64,000 nucleotides of DNA from Anaerobutyricum hallii. Lineage in GTDB: Bacteria > Bacillota > Clostridia > Lachnospirales > Lachnospiraceae. Shown here piece by piece: positions 42,861 to 51,707 of this stretch (position 1 is its first letter; each line of letters starts with the position of its first letter). Location: assembly GCF_900209925.1 (NCBI RefSeq), contig NZ_LT907978.1, forward strand, positions 1,671,219 to 1,735,218, in the 5' to 3' direction. The notes beneath the pieces were generated by a model. It was not told the origin of the DNA, made no database searches, and saw only the letters and a program-made list of their open reading frames with translations. Made by a program: the position numbers and the translations under genes.

Positions 42861-44531
42861 TCAGGCAGTGACCTGTTCCACCTCCGGGATGGGTTTGAGA
42901 TTAAAATGAATTTCGATAGAAATGTGTCTTGTTTTATCTTCGTCAATGCGCTCATGCACGACGATTTCTTTGATTAAGCGGTTAAGGGTGGCTGCATCCA
43001 GCTCTGTGATGTTGGCGTATTCCTGAATGGCTTCCACCCATTGTTTTGCATCATTGGCAAGCTGGACTTCATCGGACAGCCGCTTTCTGCCCTCGGACAC
43101 TTTTGTTTTAAGCTCCGTCTGCTCGGTCTGCGTCTTTTCCAGCATGGTGTTGAAGTTCTGCTCACTGATACGCCCTGCAATCATATCCTCATAAAGCCGC
43201 ATTACCATTTTGTCCAGAACCTCAATCCGTTCCTCGTCCCTTGTAAGGGAGCGTTCCATTGCTTCCCGCTGTTCCCGCTGCTCGGCTTCACAGGTATTGG
43301 TCAGGCGGTCGGCAACCGCTTCTCCGTCCATCAGGGCAGCTCTGGCACATTCCCGGATTTTCCGCAGCACATGACTGTAAAGGGTGTCATAATCAATCCG
43401 GTGCTGGGTGCAGTGGTTCTTTCCAAAGGCATTGTAGGTCTTGCAGGAGTAAATCCGCTGGGGATGTTTTGCGTTTGTGTAGCGTATCGTCAGCGACTTC
43501 CCACACTCGCCGCATTTTATCAGTCCGGCAAACAGGCTGATTTCATTGGTCTGCCCCGGACGCTGGCGGGATTTCAGCTTGTTCTGCACAATATCAAAGC
43601 TCATGCGGTCAATCAGCGGTTCGTGCTGTCCCTCAACCACAACCCAGTCCTCCGGTTTCTTTTCCCCAATCGTGCCGATTTTGAAGCGGTAGTCTTTTTT
43701 CTGGGAAGCAATCGCCCCGGTGTAGACGGGATTCATCAAAAGGTCTTTGATAACGGAGAAGTCCCACATATACCGCCCGTTTTCCGGGTCTTTCTTTTCC
43801 CATTTGGTGCGGGTATTGCGAAGCCCCCGTTCCCGGTTCCACCATGTGGGGCAGGGGATTTTTTCTTCCTCCAGCCGTCTGCGGATATAGTTCGGACCAT
43901 GACCGTTTAGGGCATATCCGAAAATCAGCCGCACAATCGGGGCGGTTTCCTCGTCAATGAGCAGATGGTTTTTGTCCTCCGGGTCTTTCCGATACCCAAA
44001 CGGGGCAAGACACCCGGTAAACTGTCCTTTCTGCGCTTTCAGAAGATAAGAGGAATGGACTTTCTTGGAAATATCCTTGCTGTACATCTCGTTCAGGATA
44101 TTCTTGAACGGGGCAATGTCGTTGTTATCCCGTAAGGTGTCGATACCGTCATTCATGGCGATATAGCGCACCCCGTTTCTTGGGAAAAAGTCCTCAATCA
44201 AATGCCCGGTTTGCAGATAGTTACGCCCCAGTCGGCTGAGGTCTTTCGTGATAACAAGGTTGATTTGCCTGCGCTCAATGGATCTCAACATTCTCTGTAA
44301 ATCAGGACGCTCCATATTAAGACCTGTGAAGCCATCGTCCTGATAGACTGCCACAACCTCCCATCCCTGCTTTTCGCAGTATTTTTCCAGCATATCACGC
44401 TGGTTTGCGATACTGGCACTTTCGCCTTGCAGGTCATCGTCCTTTGACAGTCTGCAATAGACCGCTGCACGATAGCCCCCGGCAAGTGCCGAACCGATTG
44501 TTCTGTATTCCATTTCGTTCATCATAGCCAT
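42861..44531 (-). CDS. Large serine recombinase (TnpX-like)
   Basis: 556 residues. Resolvase domain: AAVYCRLSKDDDLQGESASI, with the nucleophile Ser in the Y-C-R-L-S motif (residue 29), QDDGFTGLNMERPDLQRML, and TKDLSRLGRNYL. The recombinase domain is near 180-290 (APFGYRKDPEDKNHLLIDEE). A zinc-ribbon follows (CGECGKSLTIRY...C), then a long coiled coil. Integrates and excises the nested element without replication; single crossover chemistry explains its precise fit in the Maff2 gene. Adjacent to the left end, as expected. Confidence 0.93.
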   Translation of the reverse strand: MAMMNEMEYRTIGSALAGGYRAAVYCRLSKDDDLQGESASIANQRDMLEKYCEKQGWEVVAVYQDDGFTGLNMERPDLQRMLRSIERRQINLVITKDLSRLGRNYLQTGHLIEDFFPRNGVRYIAMNDGIDTLRDNNDIAPFKNILNEMYSKDISKKVHSSYLLKAQKGQFTGCLAPFGYRKDPEDKNHLLIDEETAPIVRLIFGYALNGHGPNYIRRRLEEEKIPCPTWWNRERGLRNTRTKWEKKDPENGRYMWDFSVIKDLLMNPVYTGAIASQKKDYRFKIGTIGEKKPEDWVVVEGQHEPLIDRMSFDIVQNKLKSRQRPGQTNEISLFAGLIKCGECGKSLTIRYTNAKHPQRIYSCKTYNAFGKNHCTQHRIDYDTLYSHVLRKIRECARAALMDGEAVADRLTNTCEAEQREQREAMERSLTRDEERIEVLDKMVMRLYEDMIAGRISEQNFNTMLEKTQTEQTELKTKVSEGRKRLSDEVQLANDAKQWVEAIQEYANITELDAATLNRLIKEIVVHERIDEDKTRHISIEIHFNLKPIPEVEQVTA

Positions 44532-44729
44532 TTACCCACACAATCCAGACGGTATCCGGCTCTTTTGAACCTCATCTTCATTATACTTCAATTCTTTCTT
44601 TTTAGCAAGATATTCTTTTGTATTTGTCTTGCCGTATTTCTGGGAAATCAGGCTGACGAACACATCGGTGGCGTCCAGCTCCCCGTCAAATACAGTGGTC
44701 ACATGAATCTCTGTTTTGTTTTTTGCCAT
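44532..44729 (-). CDS. TnpW family transposon protein
   Basis: 65 residues: MAKNKTEIHVTTVFDGELDA, then TDVFVSLISQKYGKTNTKEY. This matches TnpW, a small protein constantly found directly upstream of TnpX-type recombinases in Tn4451-like elements. The stop abuts the recombinase start. Exact job unknown. Confidence 0.8.
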   Translation of the reverse strand: MAKNKTEIHVTTVFDGELDATDVFVSLISQKYGKTNTKEYLAKKKELKYNEDEVQKSRIPSGLCG

Positions 44730-44776
44730 AGGCAGTTATCCTCCATACATGAAAATAGCCAGACAGAGGGTGTCGG

Positions 44777-44963
44777 CAACGAAGTCCGGCAACGGGCTTC
44801 AAAAGACCTTGCAAACAATCTCAATCTGGCGGTGGTTACTATTTATACTTTTCTTTTATTTTTCTGTTGTTTTGGTTGTCATAGGGGAGAAAAGCCCGCA
44901 GTTATGGGTTTTTCCCCGGCAACCGGCTCGGCAACGGGATAGCAACGAAGTCGGCAACGGGCT
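44777..44963. repeat. Direct repeats GCAACGAAGTC(C)GGCAACGGGCT
   Basis: Two 22-23 bp copies at 44777-44799 and 44942-44963, plus an extra GGCAACGGG near 44931-44939, bracket the gap between tnpW and vapE. Iteron-like or a site for an accessory protein; function unknown. Confidence 0.5.
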
Positions 44964-44970
44964 GTCATTT

Positions 44971-46365
44971 TCAGAATGGAAGCTCCATCTGCTCCGTGAC
45001 CTCCACAAAACCGTCCATAGATTTTTCGGGCGGGTTGTCGGTGTCCGTTGCCGGGATTTCACGCTCCCAGCCCTTTTGTCTGCCATATTCCGCAAACATT
45101 CTTGGATTGGAAAAGTAGTTCCACCCGGTAATGCACTGGTTCATTATCTCGTTGATTTCCCGGATTTCCCATTGCTTCGGCTCGTCAAAGGTGTGATTTA
45201 AGGCTTCCTTGTAGAGCTGCTTGGAACAGACCGTTTCCCCGGTGTACTTATCAAGGTAAGCCTGTATCATCCCGGCTTTGGTGTCCTCCGGCATAAAATC
45301 CCGCTGGTGTTCTTTGAGATACCGCTGCATGGCTGGGCTGAATGACAGCTTGTACCTGCCGCTTCGGTAAATCTCCATTGCTTCCGCCCACATCTGGCTG
45401 ATATAGGCTCTGGAAGCGGCTTCGTCCTCCAAAATGTGAACCTCGGCTTGCTCCGGGTACACCATGACCGGGATAAATCGGCGGTTGCCGGAACGGTCAA
45501 GGGGGAGAAAGTCAAGGGCGTTGGAAGTACCGCCGAACACGCACTGACGGGGACGGTCTGCCGGGTGGGTTTCATAGGGTATCTTATAAACCTCTTTCTG
45601 TCGGCTTAGAAAAGACTTGATTTCCTCAATGCTCTTGGCATTGGCGGTTGCCATCATTTCCGACATTTCAATTATCCAGTGACCTTGCAGCTTGCGGTAC
45701 ACGTTATCATCGTCCAGCTTCCGCAAATCATCGGAAAACCACTCGTCCCGGACTGCCAGCAGACGGAAGAAGGTGGACTTGCCAGCCCCCTGACCGCCTA
45801 CCAGACACAGCATGATTTCAAACTTGCTTCCGGGCTTAAATGCCCTTGTAATCGCCCCCAAAAGAAACAGCTTTAGGGCTTCATAGGTGTAATCGTCCAC
45901 ATCCGCCCCCAGAAAGTGCCGCAGACAGAAGCGGATGCGCTCCGTCCCGTCCCATGCAAGGCTGTTCAGAAAATCCCGGATGGGGTGGTACTTATTCTCA
46001 TTCGCCACAATCCCGATGGCGGTTTCAATCTTTTTCTCACTGGTCAGCCCGTAGGTTTCCTCCAGATAGAGAAGCAGATACTTCATGTCTGTATCGGTCA
46101 GGGCTGTGCTTTCTCTGTGAAAACCGATGGGCTTTATGATGTCCTTTCGGTCGGTCAGGATGTTATAGGCGATTGCCCCGGCAAGCACCGGGTCACGCTG
46201 GAATACGGTCAGGCAGTTCCGTATGCTCTGGCGGACACCGCCTTTCTCGGTGGTTTCCAGAGTTGCCTTTACTTCCTCAACGCTCTGGGGCGGCTGCATG
46301 GCGTTCATGGTGTTTTTTAGTTCTTGCTGCGTCTGCGGCGGCAAGCTCTGCCATTCGCTGTTCAA
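44971..46365 (-). CDS. VapE-family (virulence-associated E) P-loop protein
   Basis: 464 residues. Core P-loop motif LVGGQGAGKSTFFRLL (about 200), then GHWIIEMSEM (Walker B-like) and RPRQCVFGGTSNALDFLPLDRSGNRRFIPV (split over 285-315), the hallmarks of VapE-type helicases. Usually works with a primase in replication of mobile elements, and here the primase gene is directly upstream, overlapping it by 89 bp. The start (TTG 46365) is weakly supported. Confidence 0.85.
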   Translation of the reverse strand: MNSEWQSLPPQTQQELKNTMNAMQPPQSVEEVKATLETTEKGGVRQSIRNCLTVFQRDPVLAGAIAYNILTDRKDIIKPIGFHRESTALTDTDMKYLLLYLEETYGLTSEKKIETAIGIVANENKYHPIRDFLNSLAWDGTERIRFCLRHFLGADVDDYTYEALKLFLLGAITRAFKPGSKFEIMLCLVGGQGAGKSTFFRLLAVRDEWFSDDLRKLDDDNVYRKLQGHWIIEMSEMMATANAKSIEEIKSFLSRQKEVYKIPYETHPADRPRQCVFGGTSNALDFLPLDRSGNRRFIPVMVYPEQAEVHILEDEAASRAYISQMWAEAMEIYRSGRYKLSFSPAMQRYLKEHQRDFMPEDTKAGMIQAYLDKYTGETVCSKQLYKEALNHTFDEPKQWEIREINEIMNQCITGWNYFSNPRMFAEYGRQKGWEREIPATDTDNPPEKSMDGFVEVTEQMELPF

Positions 46366-46921
46366 GCTGTATCACATCCTTTCCATGTTCCGTAATCAGT
46401 GAAGCGATTTCCTCCGTATCCCCAAACAGCAGCACATCCAGCAGATATTCCACATGGGCTTGCTTCTGCAAGGCTTCCACGAACCGGGGATGAAACGCTT
46501 CCTCCGGGGAGTGCGGGGCATAGTCGGTTTTCCATACCCGTAAGAGGTGTAGATAATCGGCAAGGACACGGAAGCAATGTGCCTTTGCTTCCCGGAACTG
46601 TTCTTCCGGGGATTTCTGCCGGGGCTTGGGCTTCCTTGCCCTGCCCGGTGGCTTCCAGTCCTCATAGGCAAGCCCGAAGTCACTCGCCAACTGTGCGGCG
46701 GCTTCCTTTTTCCCCAGCCCGTACAGGGCAGCTACAAAATCAATCACATCCCCATCTGCACCACATCCGAAGCAGTGGAAACGCTTGTCCAGCTTCATGC
46801 TGGGGGTCTTATCGTTGTGGAACGGGCAGCAAGCCATCCCGTTTCTGTTTACCCGGATTCCGTAATGCTCCGCAGCCTGTCTTGTCGTAACGGACTGCTT
46901 CACAGCTTCAAATACATTCAA
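46277..46921 (-). CDS. CHC2-type DNA primase domain protein
   Basis: 214 residues from TTG 46919-46921, seven bases after GGAGG. The zinc-binding domain is complete: VNRNGMACCPFHNDKTPSMKLD, FHCFGCGADGDVIDFVAALY split over residues 25-65. The rest is helical without a Toprim domain, so it is a short primase-like protein that probably acts together with the VapE helicase. Confidence 0.85.
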   Translation of the reverse strand: MNVFEAVKQSVTTRQAAEHYGIRVNRNGMACCPFHNDKTPSMKLDKRFHCFGCGADGDVIDFVAALYGLGKKEAAAQLASDFGLAYEDWKPPGRARKPKPRQKSPEEQFREAKAHCFRVLADYLHLLRVWKTDYAPHSPEEAFHPRFVEALQKQAHVEYLLDVLLFGDTEEIASLITEHGKDVIQLEQRMAELAAADAARTKKHHERHAAAPER

Positions 46922-46987
46922 ATCAATTCCTCCTTGTAAAAAAGAAAAGGCACTTATCATTCTCAATCTGAAAATGGCAAGTGCCTG

Positions 46988-48562
46988 TTAAAGTTCCATA
47001 TCCTGTTGTTTGTGTTTCGTCTGCGCCGGGGCGTTTTTCTGTGCTCTCTTCTCGTCAGCCTTATCCTGCAAGACTTCTTTGAGGGGCTGCTTCTTGGGCG
47101 GCTCTTTGCTTTCCTCTGTGCCGGGTGTGGCTTTCCGTACCCAGTAGCGGATGTCCCACAGCTTCTTCAAATCTTCCTGCACCTCGGTCAACGGTACTTT
47201 CAAGTCTGCGATTTCGTCCACAAGCTTCGCCTGTTCCTGCAAAAGCTCCTTTTTCGTGCTGTCCTTATCGTCCGGGTGCTTGGCAAGGTAGGCACTGGCT
47301 TTCTCAAACCGGGCAACCTCCGGGTGTTCCAGCTTGAATTTTTCCTTAGTTTTCTTGAAAAATATCTTCTGGTATTTCTCATAAACGGGCTTACATTCCT
47401 TACAGTCCGTCCGGGCGGCAAGGATAGCGTCAATCACGTTGCTGCGGGTTTCCTTTGGCTTCATCTGCTTTCGGTAGTCGGCGGCAGATTTCCCGGACGT
47501 TTCTATAAAGTTTTCCAAATCCTCCACGGTGGAAAGTCCCTTTCTCTGGAGATAGGACAGGGCTTCGCTGACTGCCTTTAAGTCTTTGGAAGTCCCCCGG
47601 CTTTGTCCCGCCCGTGTCCAGCTGCTCCGTTCTGCCTTTCGTATCTCCATATACTTCATCAGCAGATTGGGAAGAAAGACCGCTTCCTCCGCAGCTTTTT
47701 GGGCAAGCAGTTCATTCCGCTTTTCGCTAAGCTCCGCAATCCAGCCTTTGAGATTTTTAATAAGCTGCCGGATGGACTTCATCAAACTATTGGCGGCTTT
47801 GATTTCTCGGTTCAGGTTGCCGATGTTCGTCTGAATCCCACGCTTTTCCATCTGCCGGACAGCAGCCCCTTCATGGACGGTAGGGATAATATCAAGCCCC
47901 TGTCTTTCGTAAGAACGGAGATCTACTCGTTCCGGGCGGTTGTTGGCTTCCAGATAGCGGTTTTGGATGACCTCCCATTCATGCCGCCAGATTTCGCCAT
48001 ATTTGCGGTCGTTCCAGTCAACCGTATCTTCCTTGTGGCTTTTCCACCTGCCGGACGGGAGCTTGATTCGTTCCCCGTTCTTATCAAGTTCATAGACCTT
48101 GCGGCTCTTGGGAAGCCATTTCCCACGCTCATCCATTGCCCGCATGGTCAGCATGACATGGGCGTGTGGGTTTCCGTCCCCTTTGTCATGGATGGCAAAA
48201 TCCACGCACATTCCTTTGGAAACAAACTGCTGGCGGCAGAAATCCCGTACAAGGGCGGCGTACTGGTCGGGCGGTATCTCTCTGGGAATGGAAAGCACCC
48301 ACCGCCTTGCAAGCTGGGAGTTCCATTGCTTCTCAACAGCTTCGGCAGCGTTCCAGAGGGTGTTGCGGTCTGTGTACTCCAGGGGAGCGTTTGCCGGGAG
48401 CAGGATTTCATTGTGGACGATACCACGCTTTTCCGGGTAGTGTTTTACTTCCTGGTCATATTCACAGAACAGCTTTTCGCCGCTCTGGTAAGCAGCGGCG
48501 GCAACCGCAGACTGGCGGTGGCTGCGCTGCACAATAGAGATTTCGTTGTGTGGACAGGGCAT
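46988..48562 (-). CDS. MobA/MobL (MOBQ) relaxase of the nested element
   Basis: 524 residues from ATG 48560-48562, after GGAAAGGAGG. The N terminus SIVQRSHRQSAVAAAAYQSG is the MobA/MobL start with its catalytic Tyr region; the metal site is HDKGDGNPHAHVMLTMR. The second half is a long helical region with KKxK-rich segments. Nicks the nested element's oriT so that the host ICE or another conjugation system can transfer it. An IncQ-like nick sequence is present near 49585. Confidence 0.92.
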   Translation of the reverse strand: MPCPHNEISIVQRSHRQSAVAAAAYQSGEKLFCEYDQEVKHYPEKRGIVHNEILLPANAPLEYTDRNTLWNAAEAVEKQWNSQLARRWVLSIPREIPPDQYAALVRDFCRQQFVSKGMCVDFAIHDKGDGNPHAHVMLTMRAMDERGKWLPKSRKVYELDKNGERIKLPSGRWKSHKEDTVDWNDRKYGEIWRHEWEVIQNRYLEANNRPERVDLRSYERQGLDIIPTVHEGAAVRQMEKRGIQTNIGNLNREIKAANSLMKSIRQLIKNLKGWIAELSEKRNELLAQKAAEEAVFLPNLLMKYMEIRKAERSSWTRAGQSRGTSKDLKAVSEALSYLQRKGLSTVEDLENFIETSGKSAADYRKQMKPKETRSNVIDAILAARTDCKECKPVYEKYQKIFFKKTKEKFKLEHPEVARFEKASAYLAKHPDDKDSTKKELLQEQAKLVDEIADLKVPLTEVQEDLKKLWDIRYWVRKATPGTEESKEPPKKQPLKEVLQDKADEKRAQKNAPAQTKHKQQDMEL

Positions 48563-48665
48563 TTTGTGTTCCTCCTTTCCGTTTTTGGACATAGAAAAAG
48601 CAGGATACCTTTTCAGATTTCCTGCTTGTTGTGCCGCTGGGGGCGGCGGGTATTTAGTAATACAT

Positions 48666-49082
48666 TTACATAGTTTTGTGCAAGTACCAAAGTCGCACAA
48701 TAAATACAATTTGTCCAATAGCATAAGCCCCAATAATAGTGAAACATGGGACTACTGTCATATATCCGGTGAAAATCAAAGCAAAAATAGAAACAGCAAT
48801 CGTAACATTCATTACCTTGAAGCCACTTGCCATAGCAGCATTACTAAGCGAAATATTTCTCTCGTCATTTTCCTCTATTTCCATTTCTTTGGTTTTCTTA
48901 ACGAACAAGTCGCACACACCAGATACAATCAGCAAAATTCCAATGAGAGATGTACCTACTACTATTAAGTCGGGACGTGGCACAGGTATTATTTCATGTA
49001 CTCCCAAACCGTATGTTAGCAATCCTCCCAGTAGAATAATCATTCCTGTAACTGTCATTAAAATCAACAACCTTTTTTTCAT
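48666..49082 (-). CDS. Four-helix membrane protein paired with Xre regulator
   Basis: 138 residues from ATG 49080-49082 (GGAGG upstream). Helices near residues 3-25, 37-58, 87-110 and 113-133; the loop EMEIEENDERNISLSNAAM is typical of a small family of two-gene units with a minimal Xre repressor. The stop/start distance to the regulator gene is 2 bp. Function unknown; perhaps immunity or stress-related. Confidence 0.7.
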   Translation of the reverse strand: MKKRLLILMTVTGMIILLGGLLTYGLGVHEIIPVPRPDLIVVGTSLIGILLIVSGVCDLFVKKTKEMEIEENDERNISLSNAAMASGFKVMNVTIAVSIFALIFTGYMTVVPCFTIIGAYAIGQIVFIVRLWYLHKTM

Positions 49083-49084
49083 AA

Positions 49085-49282
49085 TCAATCCTCCTCGTAA
49101 ATAAAAATTTCTTCAATACTCATGTTGAAATATCTGGCAATCTTAAATGCCAACTGAATAGATGGGTTATAGCGTCCGTTTTCCAAAGAGCCGATGGTCT
49201 GTCGTGATACTTCCAATGCATTTGCTAAATCTTCTTGCTTTATGCCTCGTTGCTTTCGTAATTCTTCCAGGCGATTTTTCAT
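49085..49282 (-). CDS. Minimal Xre-family regulator (65 aa)
   Basis: Essentially only the HTH: MKNRLEELRKQRGIKQEDLA, NALEVSRQTIGSLENGRYNP, SIQLAFKIARYFNMSIEEIF. Binds DNA as a dimer. An 18-bp perfect palindrome lies just before its ribosome site and a related half site overlaps the -35, so it probably represses itself and the membrane-protein gene. Confidence 0.88.
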   Translation of the reverse strand: MKNRLEELRKQRGIKQEDLANALEVSRQTIGSLENGRYNPSIQLAFKIARYFNMSIEEIFIYEED

Positions 49283-49299
49283 GTCATCCTCCTCTCTTA

Positions 49300-49364
49300 T
49301 GGAAAGTTAACTTTCCATGCTTCCATTATATCACATAGTTCTTTTATGTCAAGTTAGCTTTCCA
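49300..49364 (-). promoter_or_regulatory. Promoter and two operators of the Xre/membrane-protein pair
   Basis: TTGACA (49352-49347), 16 bp, TATAAT (49330-49325) on the minus strand: perfect consensus hexamers. The perfect palindrome TGGAAAGTTAACTTTCCA (49300-49317) lies after the start point, and a second site TGGAAAGCTAACTT (49364-49351) overlaps the -35. Arrangement is that of a self-repressing operator pair. Confidence 0.8.
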
Positions 49365-49559
49365 TTTGCATTATATTTTATGAAACTTATCGGCTGGGAA
49401 CAGCTTGCAACGCAAGGTGTCCCCAGATGGCAAGTCCACAAAAGGGTAGCTGGCGGCAGCCAGCGCAGGGGAAGTGTAGCGTCCCCTGTTTGATTTGGAG
49501 CAGACCGTGGCTGCGGAAAATCACAGCCCTCCTGCAAGGAGCCTTCGGAGAACGCAATG
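49365..49559. other. Gene-free segment beside oriT
   Basis: Between the Xre promoter and the oriT-like site. GC-rich, with GGCTGGGA, GCTGGCGGCAGCCAGC (perfect inverted repeat around 49450-49465) and other short inverted repeats. No gene seen; likely part of the transfer origin region. Confidence 0.4.
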
Positions 49560-49606
49560 CACCAACCTCTGGGTGGTGTATAATTGCGCCCTTAGTAAAC
49601 TAAGGG
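49560..49606. other. oriT-like site of MOBQ type (IncQ-like nick region)
   Basis: An imperfect inverted repeat (CACCAACC / GGGTGGTG, 49560-49578) is followed directly by TATAATTGCGCCCTTAG. It resembles the R1162/RSF1010 arrangement, inverted repeat then TAAATGCGCCCT, where cleavage is next to GCGCCC. CCCTTAGT / ACTAAGGG (49589-49606) adds a hairpin. A MOBQ relaxase gene is 1 kb away. Assignment by remembered consensus. Confidence 0.62.
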
Positions 49607-49896
49607 GTTTCCGGCTTCTCCCGTTCCAGCAGTTTTTTCAATATATCTTGCGTGTCCTGCCTGTGAAAAATGAGTTTCAGCAACAGCATGACATCATCGT
49701 CCGTCAGGCGTTCCGGCTCTTGCAGAAAACTTTCCAGCATACCGCCACGAGTACAGAGCCGGTGCGTCCGTTCCTTTCGGGTAAGCTGCTTCAACTGGTG
49801 CTGCAATGCCTTTTCATCATTGATGGCTTTCCGCAGTTTCTTTTCGCTTTTCTCCAACTCCCGGTTGAGCTTTCCCAGCTTTGAGGTATCAGGCAA
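49600..49896 (-). CDS. DUF3847 family protein
   Basis: 98 residues from TTG 49894-49896 (GGAGG upstream). Coiled coil (SKLGKLNRELEKSEKKLRKA), then LTRKERTHRLCTRGGMLESF and LTDDDVMLLLKLIFHR, the DUF3847 pattern. Commonly located between rep and oriT in such elements; may be a mobilisation accessory (MobC-like) protein. Overlaps the RepA-like gene by 8 bp. Confidence 0.8.
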   Translation of the reverse strand: MPDTSKLGKLNRELEKSEKKLRKAINDEKALQHQLKQLTRKERTHRLCTRGGMLESFLQEPERLTDDDVMLLLKLIFHRQDTQDILKKLLEREKPETP

Positions 49897-50230
49897 GGGT
49901 AGCGCCCTCCTTTCCCGGTATCAGCACATAAATCCTGTTCGGTTCTCCCACGCCCTGACGCACCCGCATGATAAGTCCGGCGGTTTCCAGTTCATTCAAA
50001 GAACGCTTGACCGTCATGAGGCTGCGGGACAGGACTGCGGCAATGGCTGTGATAGGGAAGCAGACAAAAAGAATCCCGTTCTCGTCCGCCTGCCCTCTGA
50101 AAAGCATAGCGTCCAACATCCGGCAGTACATGACCTTTGCGGTGCTGCTGACTGGAAATCCTGTCAACGCTCTGGGAAATGGCATACAGGGCGGCAATGG
50201 TGTGTCTATCGTCATAAATTCAAAATTCAT
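49889..50230 (-). CDS. RepA-like replication initiator (N-terminal domain type)
   Basis: 113 residues. MNFEFMTIDTPLPPCMPFPR, FPVSSTAKVMYCRMLDAMLF and a winged-helix stretch ITAIAAVLSRSLMTVKRSLNELETAGLI (split) match the short replication-initiator A proteins of Firmicutes mobilizable elements. Suggests the excised circle can replicate or at least binds an origin. Overlaps the next upstream gene by 4 bp. Confidence 0.78.
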   Translation of the reverse strand: MNFEFMTIDTPLPPCMPFPRALTGFPVSSTAKVMYCRMLDAMLFRGQADENGILFVCFPITAIAAVLSRSLMTVKRSLNELETAGLIMRVRQGVGEPNRIYVLIPGKEGATLA

Positions 50231-50415
50231 TCGGTGTGTTCCTCCTTTTTCTTTGCTCGTTTGGATAAATAACGGGGGCAGTCAATCACAACCGCCCGGA
50301 AGCTCTGCTTGCACCCATGCTGGCATTTCCGGCATAATTCGTTGTAAGTGACACGCCCCCGGTCATTGAGGTAAAAGGAAAGCTCATGCTTCCGCTTTTT
50401 GCTCATTCTCGGCAT
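50227..50415 (-). CDS. Conserved small Cys-rich protein of Tn-like elements
   Basis: 62 residues, very basic: RMSKKRKHELSFYLNDRGRV, then NELCRKCQHGCKQSFRAVVI. The CxxCxxxC spacing suggests a metal site. First gene of the rep-DUF3847 string. No function known; a variant of a widespread short protein in these elements. Confidence 0.6.
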   Translation of the reverse strand: MPRMSKKRKHELSFYLNDRGRVTYNELCRKCQHGCKQSFRAVVIDCPRYLSKRAKKKEEHTE

Positions 50416-50897
50416 GTTACGTTTCCTCCCGTTTTCGTGTATGGTTTCGGGGCGATTTTCGGCAAAATTACAGCCATAGAGCCGCTTAAAATCTCCCGAA
50501 GTCTCAGCGATAGGGTAGACTATCTCCCTATCAAATTGTCGTGTTTCGGTATCATTTCGGTGTCAGTTCGCCAGTTCTCCCCGGTGTCGTTCCTCCCCTG
50601 AATCTCACAGCGGCGTATCGCTCCCTTTGGTACGCTCGTTTCGGTCAGGGTTCCTCCATATCCCTGCCAAAAGTCATGGCGCTACATCGCCGGGGAAGCA
50701 TATCCCACACAGGCTGGTCATTCGATTGGAATAATCCATCGATGAACTACCTGTATCATAGAACATTTTTGTGCCCTGTGCCGTATATCCACAAAGTAGG
50801 AATCAGGGGGAAAATCAGAAATTTCCACGATTGCGGAAAGTGTGATATAATCCAGTTAAACGGCAGAAATAAAACCACCGGAAAGGAGCGTGCGCCC
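50416..50897. other. Divergent control region between rep genes and Xre regulator gene
   Basis: About 480 bp without a gene. It holds short TTTCGG repeats (50443-50560), which may belong to a replication origin. At its right end is the regulator promoter: TATAAT at 50846-50851, with the inverted repeat TTTCC-N8-GGAAA (50822-50839) over the -35 position, a probable autoregulatory operator. Confidence 0.45.
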
Positions 50898-51704
50898 ATG
50901 AAAGTTGCAACAAGCATACAGGAACGCCTTTGGGAACTCCGCAAAGACAAAGGCTTAAATCTGGAAGAACTATCAAAGCTGACGGGCATTTCTAAATCAG
51001 CCCTTGGCAGTTATGAAAAAGAGGATTATAAGGAAATCAATCATGGCAACCTTATCACGCTGGCAGACTTCTATGGGGTTTCCGTCGATTATCTGCTGTG
51101 CCGGACAGAGAACAGGGAGCAGATCAACACGCCACTGACGGAGCTGCATTTGAACGATGAGATGGTGGCACTGCTGAAAAGCGGTCGGATTAACAACCGT
51201 CTGCTCTGCGAACTTGCCACCCATAAGGACTTTATCAAGTTTCTTGCGGACATTGAGATTTATGTGGACGGGATTGCCACCATGCAAATCCAAAATCTCA
51301 ACTCCCTTGTTGATACCGTCCGGCATGAAATTATTGAACGGTATCGCCCCGGCGAAGATGACCCGCATTTGAAGGTGCTGCAAGCCGCACATATCAGTGA
51401 TGATGAGTATTTCAGTCACATGGTTCTGGATGACCTCAACCTGATTATCCGGGATATTCGGGAATTCCACAAAAAGGACAGCGAGAGTGCGCCCCAAACT
51501 ACCGTTGCCGATGAACTGAAAGAAAATCTGGAAGCGGTCGAAAATTTCAAGGGCAGTCGAGATGAAAAACTGGTTATCCTTTACTGCAAGCAGCTTGGTA
51601 TCAACTATAAAAACCTGTCAGAAGAAGAATTTCGCTGGTTCATTCGTATTCTCAAAAAATCAAAGAAAATGGGAACGCCTATCAGCCAGAGGAAAAAACG
51701 GTAA
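50898..51704 (+). CDS. Xre-family regulator with long C-terminal domain
   Basis: 268 residues from ATG 50898 (AAAGGAG upstream). The HTH is at residues 5-60 (IQERLWELRKDKGLNLEELSKLTGISKSALGSYE...). A helical domain of about 200 residues follows with EIIERYRPGEDDPHLKVLQA, ending in a basic tail. The only sizeable plus-strand gene of the nested element, divergent from rep: likely its master regulator, perhaps controlling excision or replication. Confidence 0.87.
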   Translation: MKVATSIQERLWELRKDKGLNLEELSKLTGISKSALGSYEKEDYKEINHGNLITLADFYGVSVDYLLCRTENREQINTPLTELHLNDEMVALLKSGRINNRLLCELATHKDFIKFLADIEIYVDGIATMQIQNLNSLVDTVRHEIIERYRPGEDDPHLKVLQAAHISDDEYFSHMVLDDLNLIIRDIREFHKKDSESAPQTTVADELKENLEAVENFKGSRDEKLVILYCKQLGINYKNLSEEEFRWFIRILKKSKKMGTPISQRKKR

Positions 51705-51707
51705 AGG

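Noticed and set aside
47603-48673. 356-codon plus-strand frame opposite the MOBQ relaxase gene
   Set aside because: A shadow of the GC-rich relaxase gene; the minus-strand protein has all expected relaxase motifs.
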